Shown: one piece after another, positions 41,494 to 51,199 of the stretch
How positions within the stretch are numbered: the stretch's first letter is position 1
How the letters are laid out: each line of letters opens with the position of its first letter
From: Actinoallomurus sp.
Lineage (GTDB): Bacteria > Actinomycetota > Actinomycetes > Streptosporangiales > Streptosporangiaceae
DNA length: 64,000 bases
Direction: 5' to 3'
NCBI GenBank assembly: GCA_025964685.1
Contig: JAOPYG010000377.1
Location: 1-64,000, forward strand
Program-made: the position numbers and the translations under genes
The notes under the pieces: model-generated
Databases searched by the model: none
Told to the model about the DNA's origin: nothing
What the model saw: only the letters and a program-made list of their open reading frames with translations

Positions 41494-42480
41494 ATGGCGC
41501 GGACGGATGTCGTGGGTGATATCGAGAGGTCCGGTCGGCCCGCGGAGGTTCCCGCGATCGAGATCAGCGGGCTGACCAAGGTCTACGGGGCGTCCGAGAC
41601 CAAGGCGGTCGACAACGTCTCGCTGTCCGTTCCTCCGGGAACGGTGTTCGGCTTTCTGGGCCCCAACGGCGCGGGGAAGACGACGACGATCAAGATCCTC
41701 GCGGGGCTGCTGTCCGCGACGAGCGGCCAGGTGCGGCTCAACGGGCTGGACGTGGCCCGGCAGCGGGCGGCCGCGATGGAGCAGTTCGGCGCGGTGCTGG
41801 AGGGGTCGCGCAACACCTACTGGACGCTGTCGGCCATGCAGAACCTCGTGTACTTCGGGCGCCTGCAGGGCATGCGGACCTCAGAGGCGCGGTCGCGGGC
41901 GGAGGAGCTGCTCCGTGACCTCGACCTGTGGGACCGCCGGGACGAGAAGGTCGGCGGCTACTCCCGCGGTATGCAGCAGAAGGTGGCGGTGGCCGCCTCG
42001 CTCATCGCCGATCCGCCGATCGTGCTCCTCGACGAGCCCACGATCGGGCTGGACGTCGAGGCGACCCGCACCGTCAAGGACTGGATCCGCACGCTCTCGA
42101 AGGACCGGGGCAAGACGATCCTGCTGACCACCCACCAGATGGACGTGGTCGAGGAGCTGTGCGACCGCGTCGCGGTGATCCGGAGAGGACAGGTCGTGAC
42201 CGACCTGCCGACGGACCAGCTGCTGGCCCGGTCCCGGCAGCGCGACAAGTACGAGATCAGAATCGACGGCACCGGCGACGGCCTGGTCCTCCCCGAGGGG
42301 TTCACCGCGGTCAGCGGGGAGGAGACGACCCTCATCTCCGGGCGCCTGGAGGACCCGCAGGACCTCTATCCGGTCGTCGACCGGCTCCGCGAGTACGGCG
42401 CCGTGATCGAGTGGATGGCCCAGGTCCAGCCGGATCTCGAGGACGTGTTCCTGGACCTGATCAGGGAGCCGGCCCGATGA
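41494..42480 (+). CDS. ABC transporter ATP-binding protein (DrrA/daunorubicin-resistance-like)
   Basis: FLGPNGAGKTTTIKILAGLL; GGYSRGMQQKVAVAASLIADPPIVLLDEPTIGLD. Confidence 0.93.
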   Translation: MARTDVVGDIERSGRPAEVPAIEISGLTKVYGASETKAVDNVSLSVPPGTVFGFLGPNGAGKTTTIKILAGLLSATSGQVRLNGLDVARQRAAAMEQFGAVLEGSRNTYWTLSAMQNLVYFGRLQGMRTSEARSRAEELLRDLDLWDRRDEKVGGYSRGMQQKVAVAASLIADPPIVLLDEPTIGLDVEATRTVKDWIRTLSKDRGKTILLTTHQMDVVEELCDRVAVIRRGQVVTDLPTDQLLARSRQRDKYEIRIDGTGDGLVLPEGFTAVSGEETTLISGRLEDPQDLYPVVDRLREYGAVIEWMAQVQPDLEDVFLDLIREPAR

Positions 42481-43331
42481 CGAGCGCGGTCACGGCGCCC
42501 GGAGCGCTCGGCACGCAGGTCAAGTCCGGCTGGCGGCTCACCCCCCGTACCGGAGTCTCCGTGCTGCGCGCCGAGGTCGGCAAGGGGCTCACCACCCAGC
42601 TGGCCCACCCCATCGCGCACATCGTGACGCTGGTCTTCACGGCGACGGTGTACCTCGGCCTGCAGTACGTCATCGGCCAGGGCACGATCCAGCACGACCT
42701 CCTCCCCCAGACCCTCGTCGGAATCAGCGGCTACTGGCTTCTGCAGTTCGCGAGCATGGTGATGGTGGCCGACCTGGTCGAGGAGAAGCGCGGCGGCACC
42801 TTCGCCCAGACCCAGCTCACCCCCGCACCGCTGTGGTTGATCATGACCGGCCGGTTGATCACCGCCTCGGTGATGGGCGTGGTCGTGGCCGTCGTCGCCA
42901 CTCTGGTGCCGATGCTGGTCACCGGCACGACCATTCCGCTGAAGTGGGCGGCTCTGGTCCCCTACTCCATGGTCCTCATCAACGTGCTGGCCTTCACGTT
43001 CATGCTGGCGGCGTTCGCGCTGAGCTCACCGATGATCGGCGTGCTGCAGTCGTTGCTGACCTCGATGGTCATCCTGCTCAACGGCGCGGTCATGCCGCTG
43101 TCGCTGTTCCCGACGTGGCTGGCGGTGGTCGCCCGGCTGCTGCCGACCACGATGGGCGTCGAGGCGACCTCGAAGGTGTTGTTCAAGGACGAGTCGCTGG
43201 GCGACATCTGGTCCGACGGCACGCTGCCATGGCTCATCGCCTACACCGTCGCTCTCGCACTCCTCGGCTGGTACGTCTTCGTGCGCAATCACCGCAAGGC
43301 CCTGCGCGATGGCCGGCTCGGCCAGTACTAA
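42477..43331 (+). CDS. ABC-2 type permease
   Basis: ATGA overlap with the ATPase; multi-helix protein ending FVRNHRKALRDGRLGQY. Confidence 0.87.
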   Translation: MTSAVTAPGALGTQVKSGWRLTPRTGVSVLRAEVGKGLTTQLAHPIAHIVTLVFTATVYLGLQYVIGQGTIQHDLLPQTLVGISGYWLLQFASMVMVADLVEEKRGGTFAQTQLTPAPLWLIMTGRLITASVMGVVVAVVATLVPMLVTGTTIPLKWAALVPYSMVLINVLAFTFMLAAFALSSPMIGVLQSLLTSMVILLNGAVMPLSLFPTWLAVVARLLPTTMGVEATSKVLFKDESLGDIWSDGTLPWLIAYTVALALLGWYVFVRNHRKALRDGRLGQY

Positions 43332-43348
43332 CCGATGCGGAGATCATC

Positions 43349-44212
43349 ATGACGACTCTCACCACGACCACCAACCGGCCGGGCGCACCGGTCAGGGCGT
43401 CGCGTTCGCGCCTGTCCACCTGGGCCAACGGATTCGGCAACGAGGTCCACAAGGGCTGGCTGGGCCTCATCGGCGGCTGGCGCGGCACACTCATCCAGAT
43501 GGCGATGTTCGCCATCTTCTACCTGCTCGTCGTGCTCTTCATCGGACGCGGTCAGCTCCGCACCGACCTGCTCATCACCGGGCTGCTCGGGATGGTGCCG
43601 CTGACCTTCATCCATGAGCAGGTCAATCGGGCGTTCTGGAGCTACCTCGGCGACATCCAGTCCGGAACCCTCGAGCAGACCTACCTCACGCCACTGCCGT
43701 CGTGGGTGCTCCTGCTCGGGCGTCAGGTCGCCGCCATCATCGGCGCGCTGCCGTACGCCGCGGCCGTGTACGTCACGGGCCTCATCACGATCTCGGCGCA
43801 CGGCGCCAGCATGCCCAGCGACGTGCGGGTCCTCGTGCCGCTGGCGGCCATCGTGGTGGGCACCAGCGGCCTGGCGCTGATCCTGTGCGGGCTGACCCTG
43901 GTGTACAAGCGCGTCGAGGTCGCGACCCAGATCTCGATTGCCCTGTGGTTCATCGCCGGTGGCACGTTCGTCCCGCTCATCAACATGCCCACCTGGGCGG
44001 CCTCTCTCAGCCGGGCGATCATTCCGATCGCACCGGGCATCGAGGCGATGCGCGAAATCCTCCTGAAGGGGCGCTCGCTCACGGGCCTCCAGGACGGATG
44101 GGGGCTCGGCTGGGTGATCATCCAGCCTCTCCTCATCCTCCTCATCGGCGTGCTGGTGTTCACCCGGTTCGAACGCGTCGCCATGCGGCGCGGCACTCTT
44201 GGCCGCTACTGA
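43349..44212 (+). CDS. ABC-2 type permease
   Basis: Multi-helix protein with SGTLEQTYLTPLPSWVLLLGR (ABC-2 signature region). Confidence 0.87.
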   Translation: MTTLTTTTNRPGAPVRASRSRLSTWANGFGNEVHKGWLGLIGGWRGTLIQMAMFAIFYLLVVLFIGRGQLRTDLLITGLLGMVPLTFIHEQVNRAFWSYLGDIQSGTLEQTYLTPLPSWVLLLGRQVAAIIGALPYAAAVYVTGLITISAHGASMPSDVRVLVPLAAIVVGTSGLALILCGLTLVYKRVEVATQISIALWFIAGGTFVPLINMPTWAASLSRAIIPIAPGIEAMREILLKGRSLTGLQDGWGLGWVIIQPLLILLIGVLVFTRFERVAMRRGTLGRY

Positions 44213-44233
44213 TGACGACCCGGCCTTCACGTA

Positions 44234-44282
44234 CGGACGCGGCGTACCGGCCCGATGTCTTCGGGCCCGCACGCCGCGTCCG
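44234..44282. terminator. Convergent hairpin terminator
   Basis: CGGACGCGGCGT...ACGCCGCGTCCG perfect 12-bp stem. Confidence 0.78.
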
Positions 44283-44301
44283 GCGATCCGATGGGGAGTG
44301 C

Positions 44302-45024
44302 TCAGGCGCCGGAGGCCTCCGTACGGCGCCGCTTCCTGACGATGAAGGCACCACCGCCGACCACGAGGGCGGCGATCAGCGCGGCGAGCGTGACGGTGTT
44401 CCCCGTCCCGCCGCCCCCGGCGGCGGCCCTGACGCTGACGCTCGCCCCGGACCCGGGCAGGGTGACCGAGGAGGGAGCCGTCTGGCCGGCGGGCACGAGC
44501 TTGAGGGTCGGAGCCGGGTTCGCCGGCGTGGGGTCGGTGGAGGACGGAATCTGGTCCCAGTTGACGACCGTGCCGTCGGAGTAGGTCTGGTAGGTGGGGA
44601 AGTAGACCTGGGCGACCTTCGGCATGTAACCGGCCAGGACCGTGAACTCATCGAACTCATCCGGCTTCACGACGGACTTGTTCGACTCCGCGGTCCAGGT
44701 GATCGCGCTGACGGCCTCGCTGACCGACTTGCCGTCGACGACGACCGGCGGGGCGTACGTCTTCTTCTCGATCTTGATCTGCCAGCCGGCGTGCGGCTTC
44801 GCCAGGACGTAGGCCAGCGGCGGGTCGGTCGGGAAGGTGACCTTGAGCTTGATCGAGTTGGCGGCACGCTCGGTGGGCATGCGGAAGTCGAGCCGGTCGA
44901 AGCTGCCCTGCGCGGCCTGACCGGGATCGACGATGACGTGTGCCGACGCGGGCAGCGTGCCCGCGGCGAGCAGCACGGCCGAGCCGGCCACGAGAGCCAG
45001 CAGCCTGGAGATTGTTCGGGTCAT
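44302..45024 (-). CDS. YcnI-like (DUF1775) membrane-anchored protein
   Basis: Signal peptide then ASAHVIVDPGQAAQGSFDRLDFRMPTERAANSIKLKVTFP...; C-terminal TM helix and RKRRR. Confidence 0.85.
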   Translation of the reverse strand: MTRTISRLLALVAGSAVLLAAGTLPASAHVIVDPGQAAQGSFDRLDFRMPTERAANSIKLKVTFPTDPPLAYVLAKPHAGWQIKIEKKTYAPPVVVDGKSVSEAVSAITWTAESNKSVVKPDEFDEFTVLAGYMPKVAQVYFPTYQTYSDGTVVNWDQIPSSTDPTPANPAPTLKLVPAGQTAPSSVTLPGSGASVSVRAAAGGGGTGNTVTLAALIAALVVGGGAFIVRKRRRTEASGA

Positions 45025-45078
45025 TCCGTTCCTCCTGGGGTTACTTACCTGACGGGGTCGTTCCGCGGCTCGGCCGCG

Positions 45079-46197
45079 TCAAAGGTTCGCGAGCACCTCG
45101 CGCAGGGCGGCGATCACCGTGTCCTGTACGCCGCGCGGCAGCGAGGGGTACATCGGCAGGGAGAAGATCTCGCCCGCGAGCGACTCGGTGACGGGGAGAG
45201 AGCCCTTCGCGTAGCCGAGGTGGGCGAAACCGCTCATGGTGTGGACGGGCCACGGGTAGCTGATGTTCAGCGAGATGTCGTGGGCCCTGAGCGCCTCGAT
45301 GATGTCGTCCCGCCGGGGGTGGCGGACCACGTACAGGTAGTACACGTGGTCGTTGCCGTCGGCGAGTTCCGGCAGCACGAGCCCGGTGCCGGCGAGCCCC
45401 TCGGCATAGCGCGCGGCCACCGCGCGCCGGCCGGCGATGTACCCATCGAGCCGTGTCAGCTTGCGGCGGAGGATCTCGGCCTGGACCTCGTCGAGCCGGC
45501 AGTTGTGGCCCGGTGTCTCGACCACGTAGTACCGCTCCTCCATGCCGTAGTAGCGCAGCCGCCGGAGCCGCCGCGCGACCTCGTCGTCGGAGGTCACGGT
45601 CGCACCGCCATCGCCGTACGCGCCGAGGACCTTGGTCGGGTAGAAGGAGAACGCCGCGGCGGCGCCGGTGGCCCCGGCCGGCCGGCCGTGCCGGCGCGCG
45701 CCGTGCGCCTGCGCGCAGTCCTCGAGGATCACCAGATCGTGGTCGTCCGCGAGGCGTTCGAGCGGAGCCAGGTCGACGCACTGGCCGTAGAGGTGGACGG
45801 GCAGCAGGCACCGCGTCCGCTCCGTGATCGCGGAGGCCACCTGGTCGGTGTCCATCAGATAGGTGTCGGCGCGCACGTCGACGAACACCGAGCGTGCCCC
45901 CACGGCGTCGATGGCCACCACGGTCGGTGCCGCGGTGTTCGACACCGTGATCACCTCGTCGCCGGGCCGGACGCCGAGCGCCTGCAGGCCCAGCTTGATG
46001 GCGTTCGTCCCGTTGTCGACCCCGACGCAGTGCCGGACACCGTGGTAGGACGCGAACTCCCTCTCGAAGCCGCGCATGCTCTCGCCGAAGATGAGCCGTC
46101 CGGAGCGGAAGACGGTGTCGACGGCGTCGAGCAGGTCCTTCCGCTCGTTCTCGTACTCCCGGCGGTAGTCCCATACAAGAGTCGTCACGGACGCCAC
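45079..46197 (-). CDS. DegT/DnrJ/EryC1/StrS sugar aminotransferase
   Basis: [48 protein letters not shown]...[19 protein letters not shown] (PLP lysine). Confidence 0.95.
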   Translation of the reverse strand: MASVTTLVWDYRREYENERKDLLDAVDTVFRSGRLIFGESMRGFEREFASYHGVRHCVGVDNGTNAIKLGLQALGVRPGDEVITVSNTAAPTVVAIDAVGARSVFVDVRADTYLMDTDQVASAITERTRCLLPVHLYGQCVDLAPLERLADDHDLVILEDCAQAHGARRHGRPAGATGAAAAFSFYPTKVLGAYGDGGATVTSDDEVARRLRRLRYYGMEERYYVVETPGHNCRLDEVQAEILRRKLTRLDGYIAGRRAVAARYAEGLAGTGLVLPELADGNDHVYYLYVVRHPRRDDIIEALRAHDISLNISYPWPVHTMSGFAHLGYAKGSLPVTESLAGEIFSLPMYPSLPRGVQDTVIAALREVLANL

Positions 46198-46425
46198 GTT
46201 CCTTCCACAGTGCCGATGAACCGAAGGTCTCCGGGGACACCGGGCACCGCCGGCCGGCCGGTGCGGGCGGACACGGACTCGGCGACCACCCGGACAACGC
46301 CGCCGAGCCGGTCACCTCGCCCCGCACCGAGCAGCCAGTCCGGCCGGCGAGCCCATCCGGGTGGTCGAGTACGGCGGAGGACACCCGTCATGTCCGCCCC
46401 TCCTGGGAGCGCGGTCGCCGGGCCG

Positions 46426-47874
46426 TCATCTGCCGGGCTCCGTGCGCAGCGTGTGCAGGCAGGCCAGGAGGCTGCGGGCCTGCATGTCGACGTAGTGGCT
46501 GTGGCGCAGAAGGCCGGCGAGCTGATGGAGCGTCATCCACCGGAAGTCCGGATGCTCGTGCCTCTCGGCGGTCTCGACGATGAGGTGCCGGTTGCGCGTG
46601 TGGTAGAAACGGCCGCCCTCGTCGGAGAGCGTGACGTCGAATCTGATCGCGTCGGCCGCGGCACGCAGCACCTCGTCGAGGAAGGGCGGACGCGCCCCGG
46701 CGGGCAGCCGCTCGTGGTTCTCCGGGGTGCACTGCACGGTCGGCGCGAGCTCGGCCACGTCCACGAAGCCCGGCTCGACCCGCAGCTGCGTCAGCACGTG
46801 CAGCACGCCCTCGACGCGGGTCACCAGGAACGCGACGATCCCCGGCCGGCGCGCCGCGAACATGGGCTGGGTCCATCCGCCGACCTCGCGCCCCGACGCC
46901 TCGACCTTCACGCCGATGACGTCGAAGAAGCCGCCGCCGTCGTGACTGATCCGGTCCGGGCCGCGGCGCCAGTGGGACAGGCCGGCGAGCGGGACCGTCC
47001 GGGTGCGGACCTCGGTGCCGCTGCGCGTCGCGGTGATCCAGCTGAGGAGGGACTCCATCGGATGCAGACCGCCCTCGCCGCCTCCGCAGGACCGGACGAG
47101 GGCGGCCGTGAAGCCGTCCCGCCCCGCCCGGTCGCGGCCGGGGCCGGTGAAGGGCAGGCAGGCCAGCACCGAGCGGGCATCCATGTTGACCAGATCGTCG
47201 ACGCGCAGAAGCTCGTGCAACTGCCCGGCGGTCAGCCAGCGGAAGCCGTCCAGGAGTTCGACGTCCTCCCGGACCTCGATCACCATGTTGCGGTTGCGCT
47301 TGCGGAGGAAGGCCGAGCCCTGCTCGGACTGGCGCACATCGGCGATCACCCGGTGCGCCGAGGTGTCGGTGAAGTACTCCAGGTACGGCACCGGCCGGCC
47401 GCGGTGCACGCCCGTGTAGTTGCTCCGGGTCGCCTGGACCGTCGGGGAGATCTGCACGCCGTTGCAGTTTCCGGGCTCGGCCTTGGCCTGCATCAGGAAA
47501 TACAGAACTCCATCGAACTCCCTGGCGAGGATTCCGAGGATTCCGATCTCCGGCTGATTCATTATCGGCTGTTCCCAATATGGCACGGCGCTTCCGGGGA
47601 TTTCAACGCTCAATCCCTCGACAGCGAAGAAGCGGCCACTCTCGTGCGCGATCGCCCCGGTGTCCGGATCGCTGCGCCAACCGACCAGGTCATCCAGCGG
47701 AATCCGTTCGGCATTGGCACTGGTACGCGTCCGCTCGGCGTCCATCCAGTGCCGAAACTCATCTACCGCCGCCGCACTGCCGTAGGACCGGAGCGCCGAA
47801 TCCGCGACCCGTGCGCCGATATGGCGATCGGACCTGGTAAGCAACAGCGATGGGACGGCGGGGGCATCAGTCAT
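46426..47874 (-). CDS. NDP-hexose 2,3-dehydratase
   Basis: Duplicated domain with FFAVEGLSVEIPGSAVPYWEQPIMNQPEIGILGILAREFDGVLYFLMQAKAEPGNCNGVQISPTVQATRSNYTGVHRG...; second repeat GGWTQPMFAARRPGIVAFLVTRVEGVLHVLTQLRVEPGF. Confidence 0.95.
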   Translation of the reverse strand: MTDAPAVPSLLLTRSDRHIGARVADSALRSYGSAAAVDEFRHWMDAERTRTSANAERIPLDDLVGWRSDPDTGAIAHESGRFFAVEGLSVEIPGSAVPYWEQPIMNQPEIGILGILAREFDGVLYFLMQAKAEPGNCNGVQISPTVQATRSNYTGVHRGRPVPYLEYFTDTSAHRVIADVRQSEQGSAFLRKRNRNMVIEVREDVELLDGFRWLTAGQLHELLRVDDLVNMDARSVLACLPFTGPGRDRAGRDGFTAALVRSCGGGEGGLHPMESLLSWITATRSGTEVRTRTVPLAGLSHWRRGPDRISHDGGGFFDVIGVKVEASGREVGGWTQPMFAARRPGIVAFLVTRVEGVLHVLTQLRVEPGFVDVAELAPTVQCTPENHERLPAGARPPFLDEVLRAAADAIRFDVTLSDEGGRFYHTRNRHLIVETAERHEHPDFRWMTLHQLAGLLRHSHYVDMQARSLLACLHTLRTEPGR

Positions 47875-47943
47875 GGCAGCTCTCGTATAGGCCGGCCGGC
47901 GACTCCCGGCGGGCTCAGGTTCGCACAAGCGAAGGCACCGCCG

Positions 47944-47960
47944 CCTCTCCCATATTGCTC
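47944..47960 (-). promoter_or_regulatory. Cluster motif site 5 (GAGCAATATGGGAGAGG)
   Basis: In the 47874/48092 divergent promoter. Confidence 0.75.
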
Positions 47961-48091
47961 TGCCGCAGTGGCACGGCCACCCGATTGCCCGCGTCACTCG
48001 ACAGCTGCCATCCGCCCTTTCCATAAGCCCGCTTGACGACATATCTCACCGCATGCCACTTTTGGCTCTTAAACACTTTCGGAGGCAGTCG

Positions 48092-49678
48092 ATGTCCCAG
48101 ACCGCGCGCACGGACGCGTCCGAGAGCACCAGCAGATCGGGGCGTGCCGGACACGGCAATCCTTGGCTGTCGCTTTTCGCGGTGGCATTCGGCGTCATGA
48201 TGGTCGGCCTTGACGCGACGGCCGTGACGATCGCCAACCCGGCCATCGCCGACGACCTGCACGCCGACCTGGCCGGCCTGCAGTGGGTGACCAACGGTTA
48301 CCTGCTGGCCCTCGCCGTCGCTCTCGTCCCGGCCGGCAAGATCGCCGACCGCTTCGGCCGCAAGAAGACCTTCCTCGCCGGTGTCGTCGGCTTCTTCATC
48401 GCGTCTCTGCTGGTCGGCGCGTCCGGTGGCATCGGGATGGTGATCCTCTGGCGGGTGGTCCAGGGCATCGCGGGCGCGCTCCTTCAGCCCGCCGGCCTGG
48501 CCATCCTCCGCAACGCGTTCCCGCCGGCGAAGCTGAACGCCGCCATCGGGATCTGGGGCGCCACGGTCGGCGTCTCCATCGCCGGCGGCCCCATCGTGGG
48601 CGGCCTGCTCGTGCAGCACGTCAGCTGGCAGTCGGTCTTCTTCATCAACGCACCGATCGGCCTGGTGGCGCTGTTCATCGGCATGTGGGTGATCCGCGAG
48701 TCCCGCGACGAGCGAGCGCGCGGATCGATCGACCTGCCAGGCGTCGTCGTCCTGTCCGGCGCCCTCTTCGCCCTGGTCTTCGGCTTGATCAAGGCGGGCG
48801 CCTACGGCTTCAACGACCAGCTTCCCCTGTGGTCCTTCGCCGCCTTCGTCGCGTTGTTCGTGGTGTTCGTTCTCCGCGAGTCGATGACCGCGCAGCCGCT
48901 CCTGCCGCTCGGCCTGTTCCGCTCCGGCTCGTTGTCGGCCGCCACCGGTCTGATGATCCTTGGCATCTTCGGCCTGTTCGGCACGATCTTCTTCGTGCAG
49001 CTGTACCTGCAGCAGGTGCACGCCATGGGCCCGGTCGAGGCGGGCGTGCGCGTCCTGCCGATGACCGGAGTCTTCATCATCTCCGCACCGCTCGGCAGCG
49101 CTCTCACGGAACGCTTCGGCCCCCGCCTGCCGCTGGTCATCGGCATGCCGTGCAACGCGGTGGCCATGTTCGGCCTCTCCCGGATAGGGGTGGACGCGGC
49201 CTTCAGCAGCATCTGGCCGTGGTTCGTGCTGATCGGGCTGGCCTTCGGGTTCGTTCTCACCGCGGCCACCGAGGCCATCGTCGGCAACGCCCCGGCGGAG
49301 CTGGCCGGTGTGGCCGGCGGCCTGCAGCAGACCGCCTTCCAGATCGGCGGCGTGCTGGGCACGTCCGTGCTCGGCGCGATCCTGTCCATGCGCGTCGGCG
49401 ACTCCCTGGTCGGTCATCTGACGCACGCCGGGCTGCCACCGGCGGCCGCGGACCAGCTGCTCGCGGCCAAGGAGTTCATCGCCCAGGGTGGCGCACCGGT
49501 GCCACCGGGCTCACCCGGTCCGGTCGCGCACGCGATCACCACCGGAAGCCATCTCGCCTTCATGGACGGCTTCCAGTCGGCGATGGCCATCGGCGCCGTC
49601 GTCTCACTCTGCGCCACGGTCGTCGCGCTCTTCGTCCGGCGCGGGGATACGCCCACCGAGGACACCGCGGCCGCCTGA
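48092..49678 (+). CDS. MFS drug exporter, DHA2/EmrB-QacA type (14 TMS)
   Basis: VAFGVMMVGLDATAVTIANPAIADDLHADLAGLQWVTNGYLLALA; GKIADRFGRKKTFLAGV; RBS GGAGGCAG. Confidence 0.93.
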   Translation: MSQTARTDASESTSRSGRAGHGNPWLSLFAVAFGVMMVGLDATAVTIANPAIADDLHADLAGLQWVTNGYLLALAVALVPAGKIADRFGRKKTFLAGVVGFFIASLLVGASGGIGMVILWRVVQGIAGALLQPAGLAILRNAFPPAKLNAAIGIWGATVGVSIAGGPIVGGLLVQHVSWQSVFFINAPIGLVALFIGMWVIRESRDERARGSIDLPGVVVLSGALFALVFGLIKAGAYGFNDQLPLWSFAAFVALFVVFVLRESMTAQPLLPLGLFRSGSLSAATGLMILGIFGLFGTIFFVQLYLQQVHAMGPVEAGVRVLPMTGVFIISAPLGSALTERFGPRLPLVIGMPCNAVAMFGLSRIGVDAAFSSIWPWFVLIGLAFGFVLTAATEAIVGNAPAELAGVAGGLQQTAFQIGGVLGTSVLGAILSMRVGDSLVGHLTHAGLPPAAADQLLAAKEFIAQGGAPVPPGSPGPVAHAITTGSHLAFMDGFQSAMAIGAVVSLCATVVALFVRRGDTPTEDTAAA

Positions 49679-49719
49679 CCACACCAGGCGATGGCGCGAC
49701 TCACCGTTCCGGAAACGAC

Positions 49720-49736
49720 GAGCAATACAGGCGAAG
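49720..49736 (+). promoter_or_regulatory. Cluster motif site 10 (GAGCAATACAGGCGAAG)
   Basis: Upstream of the thymidylyltransferase gene. Confidence 0.62.
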
Positions 49737-49858
49737 ACAGGACAGCACGGCTACTGCAAACTCACCATAAGGCCGATATCTGCCACGGCATTGGCCGCGG
49801 AATTCACCGACTCCGGAATCGCCTACCGGAGAGATATCTCACCGCCCTGGGGGGTGTC

Positions 49859-50920
49859 TTGAAAGGCCTCGTGCTGTCCGGAGGGACGGGTTCTCGGCTA
49901 CGCCCGTTCAGCCATTCGATGCCCAAGCAGCTCATTCCGATCGCCAACAAACCGGTGCTCGCGCACATCGTGGAGAACCTCCGCGCACTGGGAATCTCCC
50001 AGGTCGGAATCGTTGTGGGCGACCACGCCGAAGAGATCCGCGCGGCTCTCGGTGACGGCTCGTCGCTGGGCGTCCAGATCACCTATGTCCGGCAGGACGC
50101 GCCGCGCGGTCTCGCCGACTGCCTCAAGGTCGCGCGAGCCTTCCTCCGCGAGGAGGATTTCGTGGTGTTTCTCGGCGACAACATGCTCCCCGACGGTGTC
50201 GCGGATGTCTCCGCGGATTTCCGTACGAGTGGGGCGGCCGCCGAGATCCTCGTGCACCGGGTGGATGATCCACGGCCATTCGGCGTCGCGGAGGTCGACG
50301 CCGACCATCGCGTCACCAGGCTCACCGAGAAACCGGATGTGCCGGCCACCGACCTGGCGATGATCGGTGTCTACTTCTTCACTCCGGCCATTCATGAGGC
50401 GGTCGCCTCGATCGGGCCCAGCCTGCGCGGCGAACTCGAGATCACCGACGCCATCCAGTGGATGGTGGAGCGCGGTCGTCACGTACGCGCCAAGCTCTAC
50501 ACGGCCTACCACGCGGACACCGGCACGGTCGAAGAAGCCCTGAAGTGCAATCGAGAGCTTCTGAAGGCCGTCCGACCCGAGGTTTCGGGCAAGGTGGACG
50601 ACACGAGCGAGCTGATCGGCCCCGTCCTGATCGAGCAGGGGGCGCACGTGATCGGCTCCCGCATCGTCGGTCCGGCGATCATCGGCGGCGGGACGCTCGT
50701 GGAGGACAGCTATGTCGGACCGCACACCTCGGTCGGGGAGGACTGCGTGCTCACGATGGCCGGCGTCGGCTACTCCATCGTGCTGAACGGCGCGACCATC
50801 AGCGGCGTCCGCGGCATCAACGGCTCCATCATCGGCCGGCAGGCCACGGTGACCTCCGCGGCCGGGCAGCATCGCCTGATGATCGGCGACCACACCGACA
50901 TCCAGCTCGCGGTCCCGTGA
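49859..50920 (+). CDS. rmlA: Glucose-1-phosphate thymidylyltransferase (long RmlA type with C-terminal LbH)
   Basis: LKGLVLSGGTGSRLRPFSHSMPKQLIPIANKPVLAHIVENL; C-terminal hexapeptide-like repeats. TTG start inferred. Confidence 0.92.
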   Translation: MKGLVLSGGTGSRLRPFSHSMPKQLIPIANKPVLAHIVENLRALGISQVGIVVGDHAEEIRAALGDGSSLGVQITYVRQDAPRGLADCLKVARAFLREEDFVVFLGDNMLPDGVADVSADFRTSGAAAEILVHRVDDPRPFGVAEVDADHRVTRLTEKPDVPATDLAMIGVYFFTPAIHEAVASIGPSLRGELEITDAIQWMVERGRHVRAKLYTAYHADTGTVEEALKCNRELLKAVRPEVSGKVDDTSELIGPVLIEQGAHVIGSRIVGPAIIGGGTLVEDSYVGPHTSVGEDCVLTMAGVGYSIVLNGATISGVRGINGSIIGRQATVTSAAGQHRLMIGDHTDIQLAVP

Positions 50921-51025
50921 ACGAGCCCTCCCCCGCACCCACCTAGCCACCACGCGGTCCCCCCGTGAGGAGTCGGTGTGCGCCCGCCTGGCACACCGAA
51001 CGCTCGCGCGGGGCGATCGCCGGAC

Positions 51026-51065
51026 ATGTCTCGCGCTCCCGCCGTACGGCGGAGGCGCGAGACAT
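51026..51065. terminator. Convergent hairpin terminator
   Basis: ATGTCTCGCGC...CCGCCGTACGGCGG...GCGCGAGACAT. Confidence 0.78.
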
Positions 51066-51199
51066 CTTCGGCGAGTCCGGATGGCGGGGTTTGGCGGAAT
51101 GACGTCGGTCAGGAGGGACTCTGTTCACCCGACCGGCGGTTTCGCCGCGACCCGGGGTGATGTCGTTGTGGGTGTTTCCCTGAGACGGAACTGTCCGGG

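Noticed and set aside
43702-48036. 1444-aa plus-strand ORF
   Set aside because: Overlaps the YcnI, aminotransferase and 2,3-dehydratase genes on the minus strand and the permease; no motifs.
47915-49426. 503-aa minus-strand ORF opposite the MFS exporter
   Set aside because: Shadow ORF of His/Asp/Arg-rich composition; the plus strand is a clear 14-TMS exporter.
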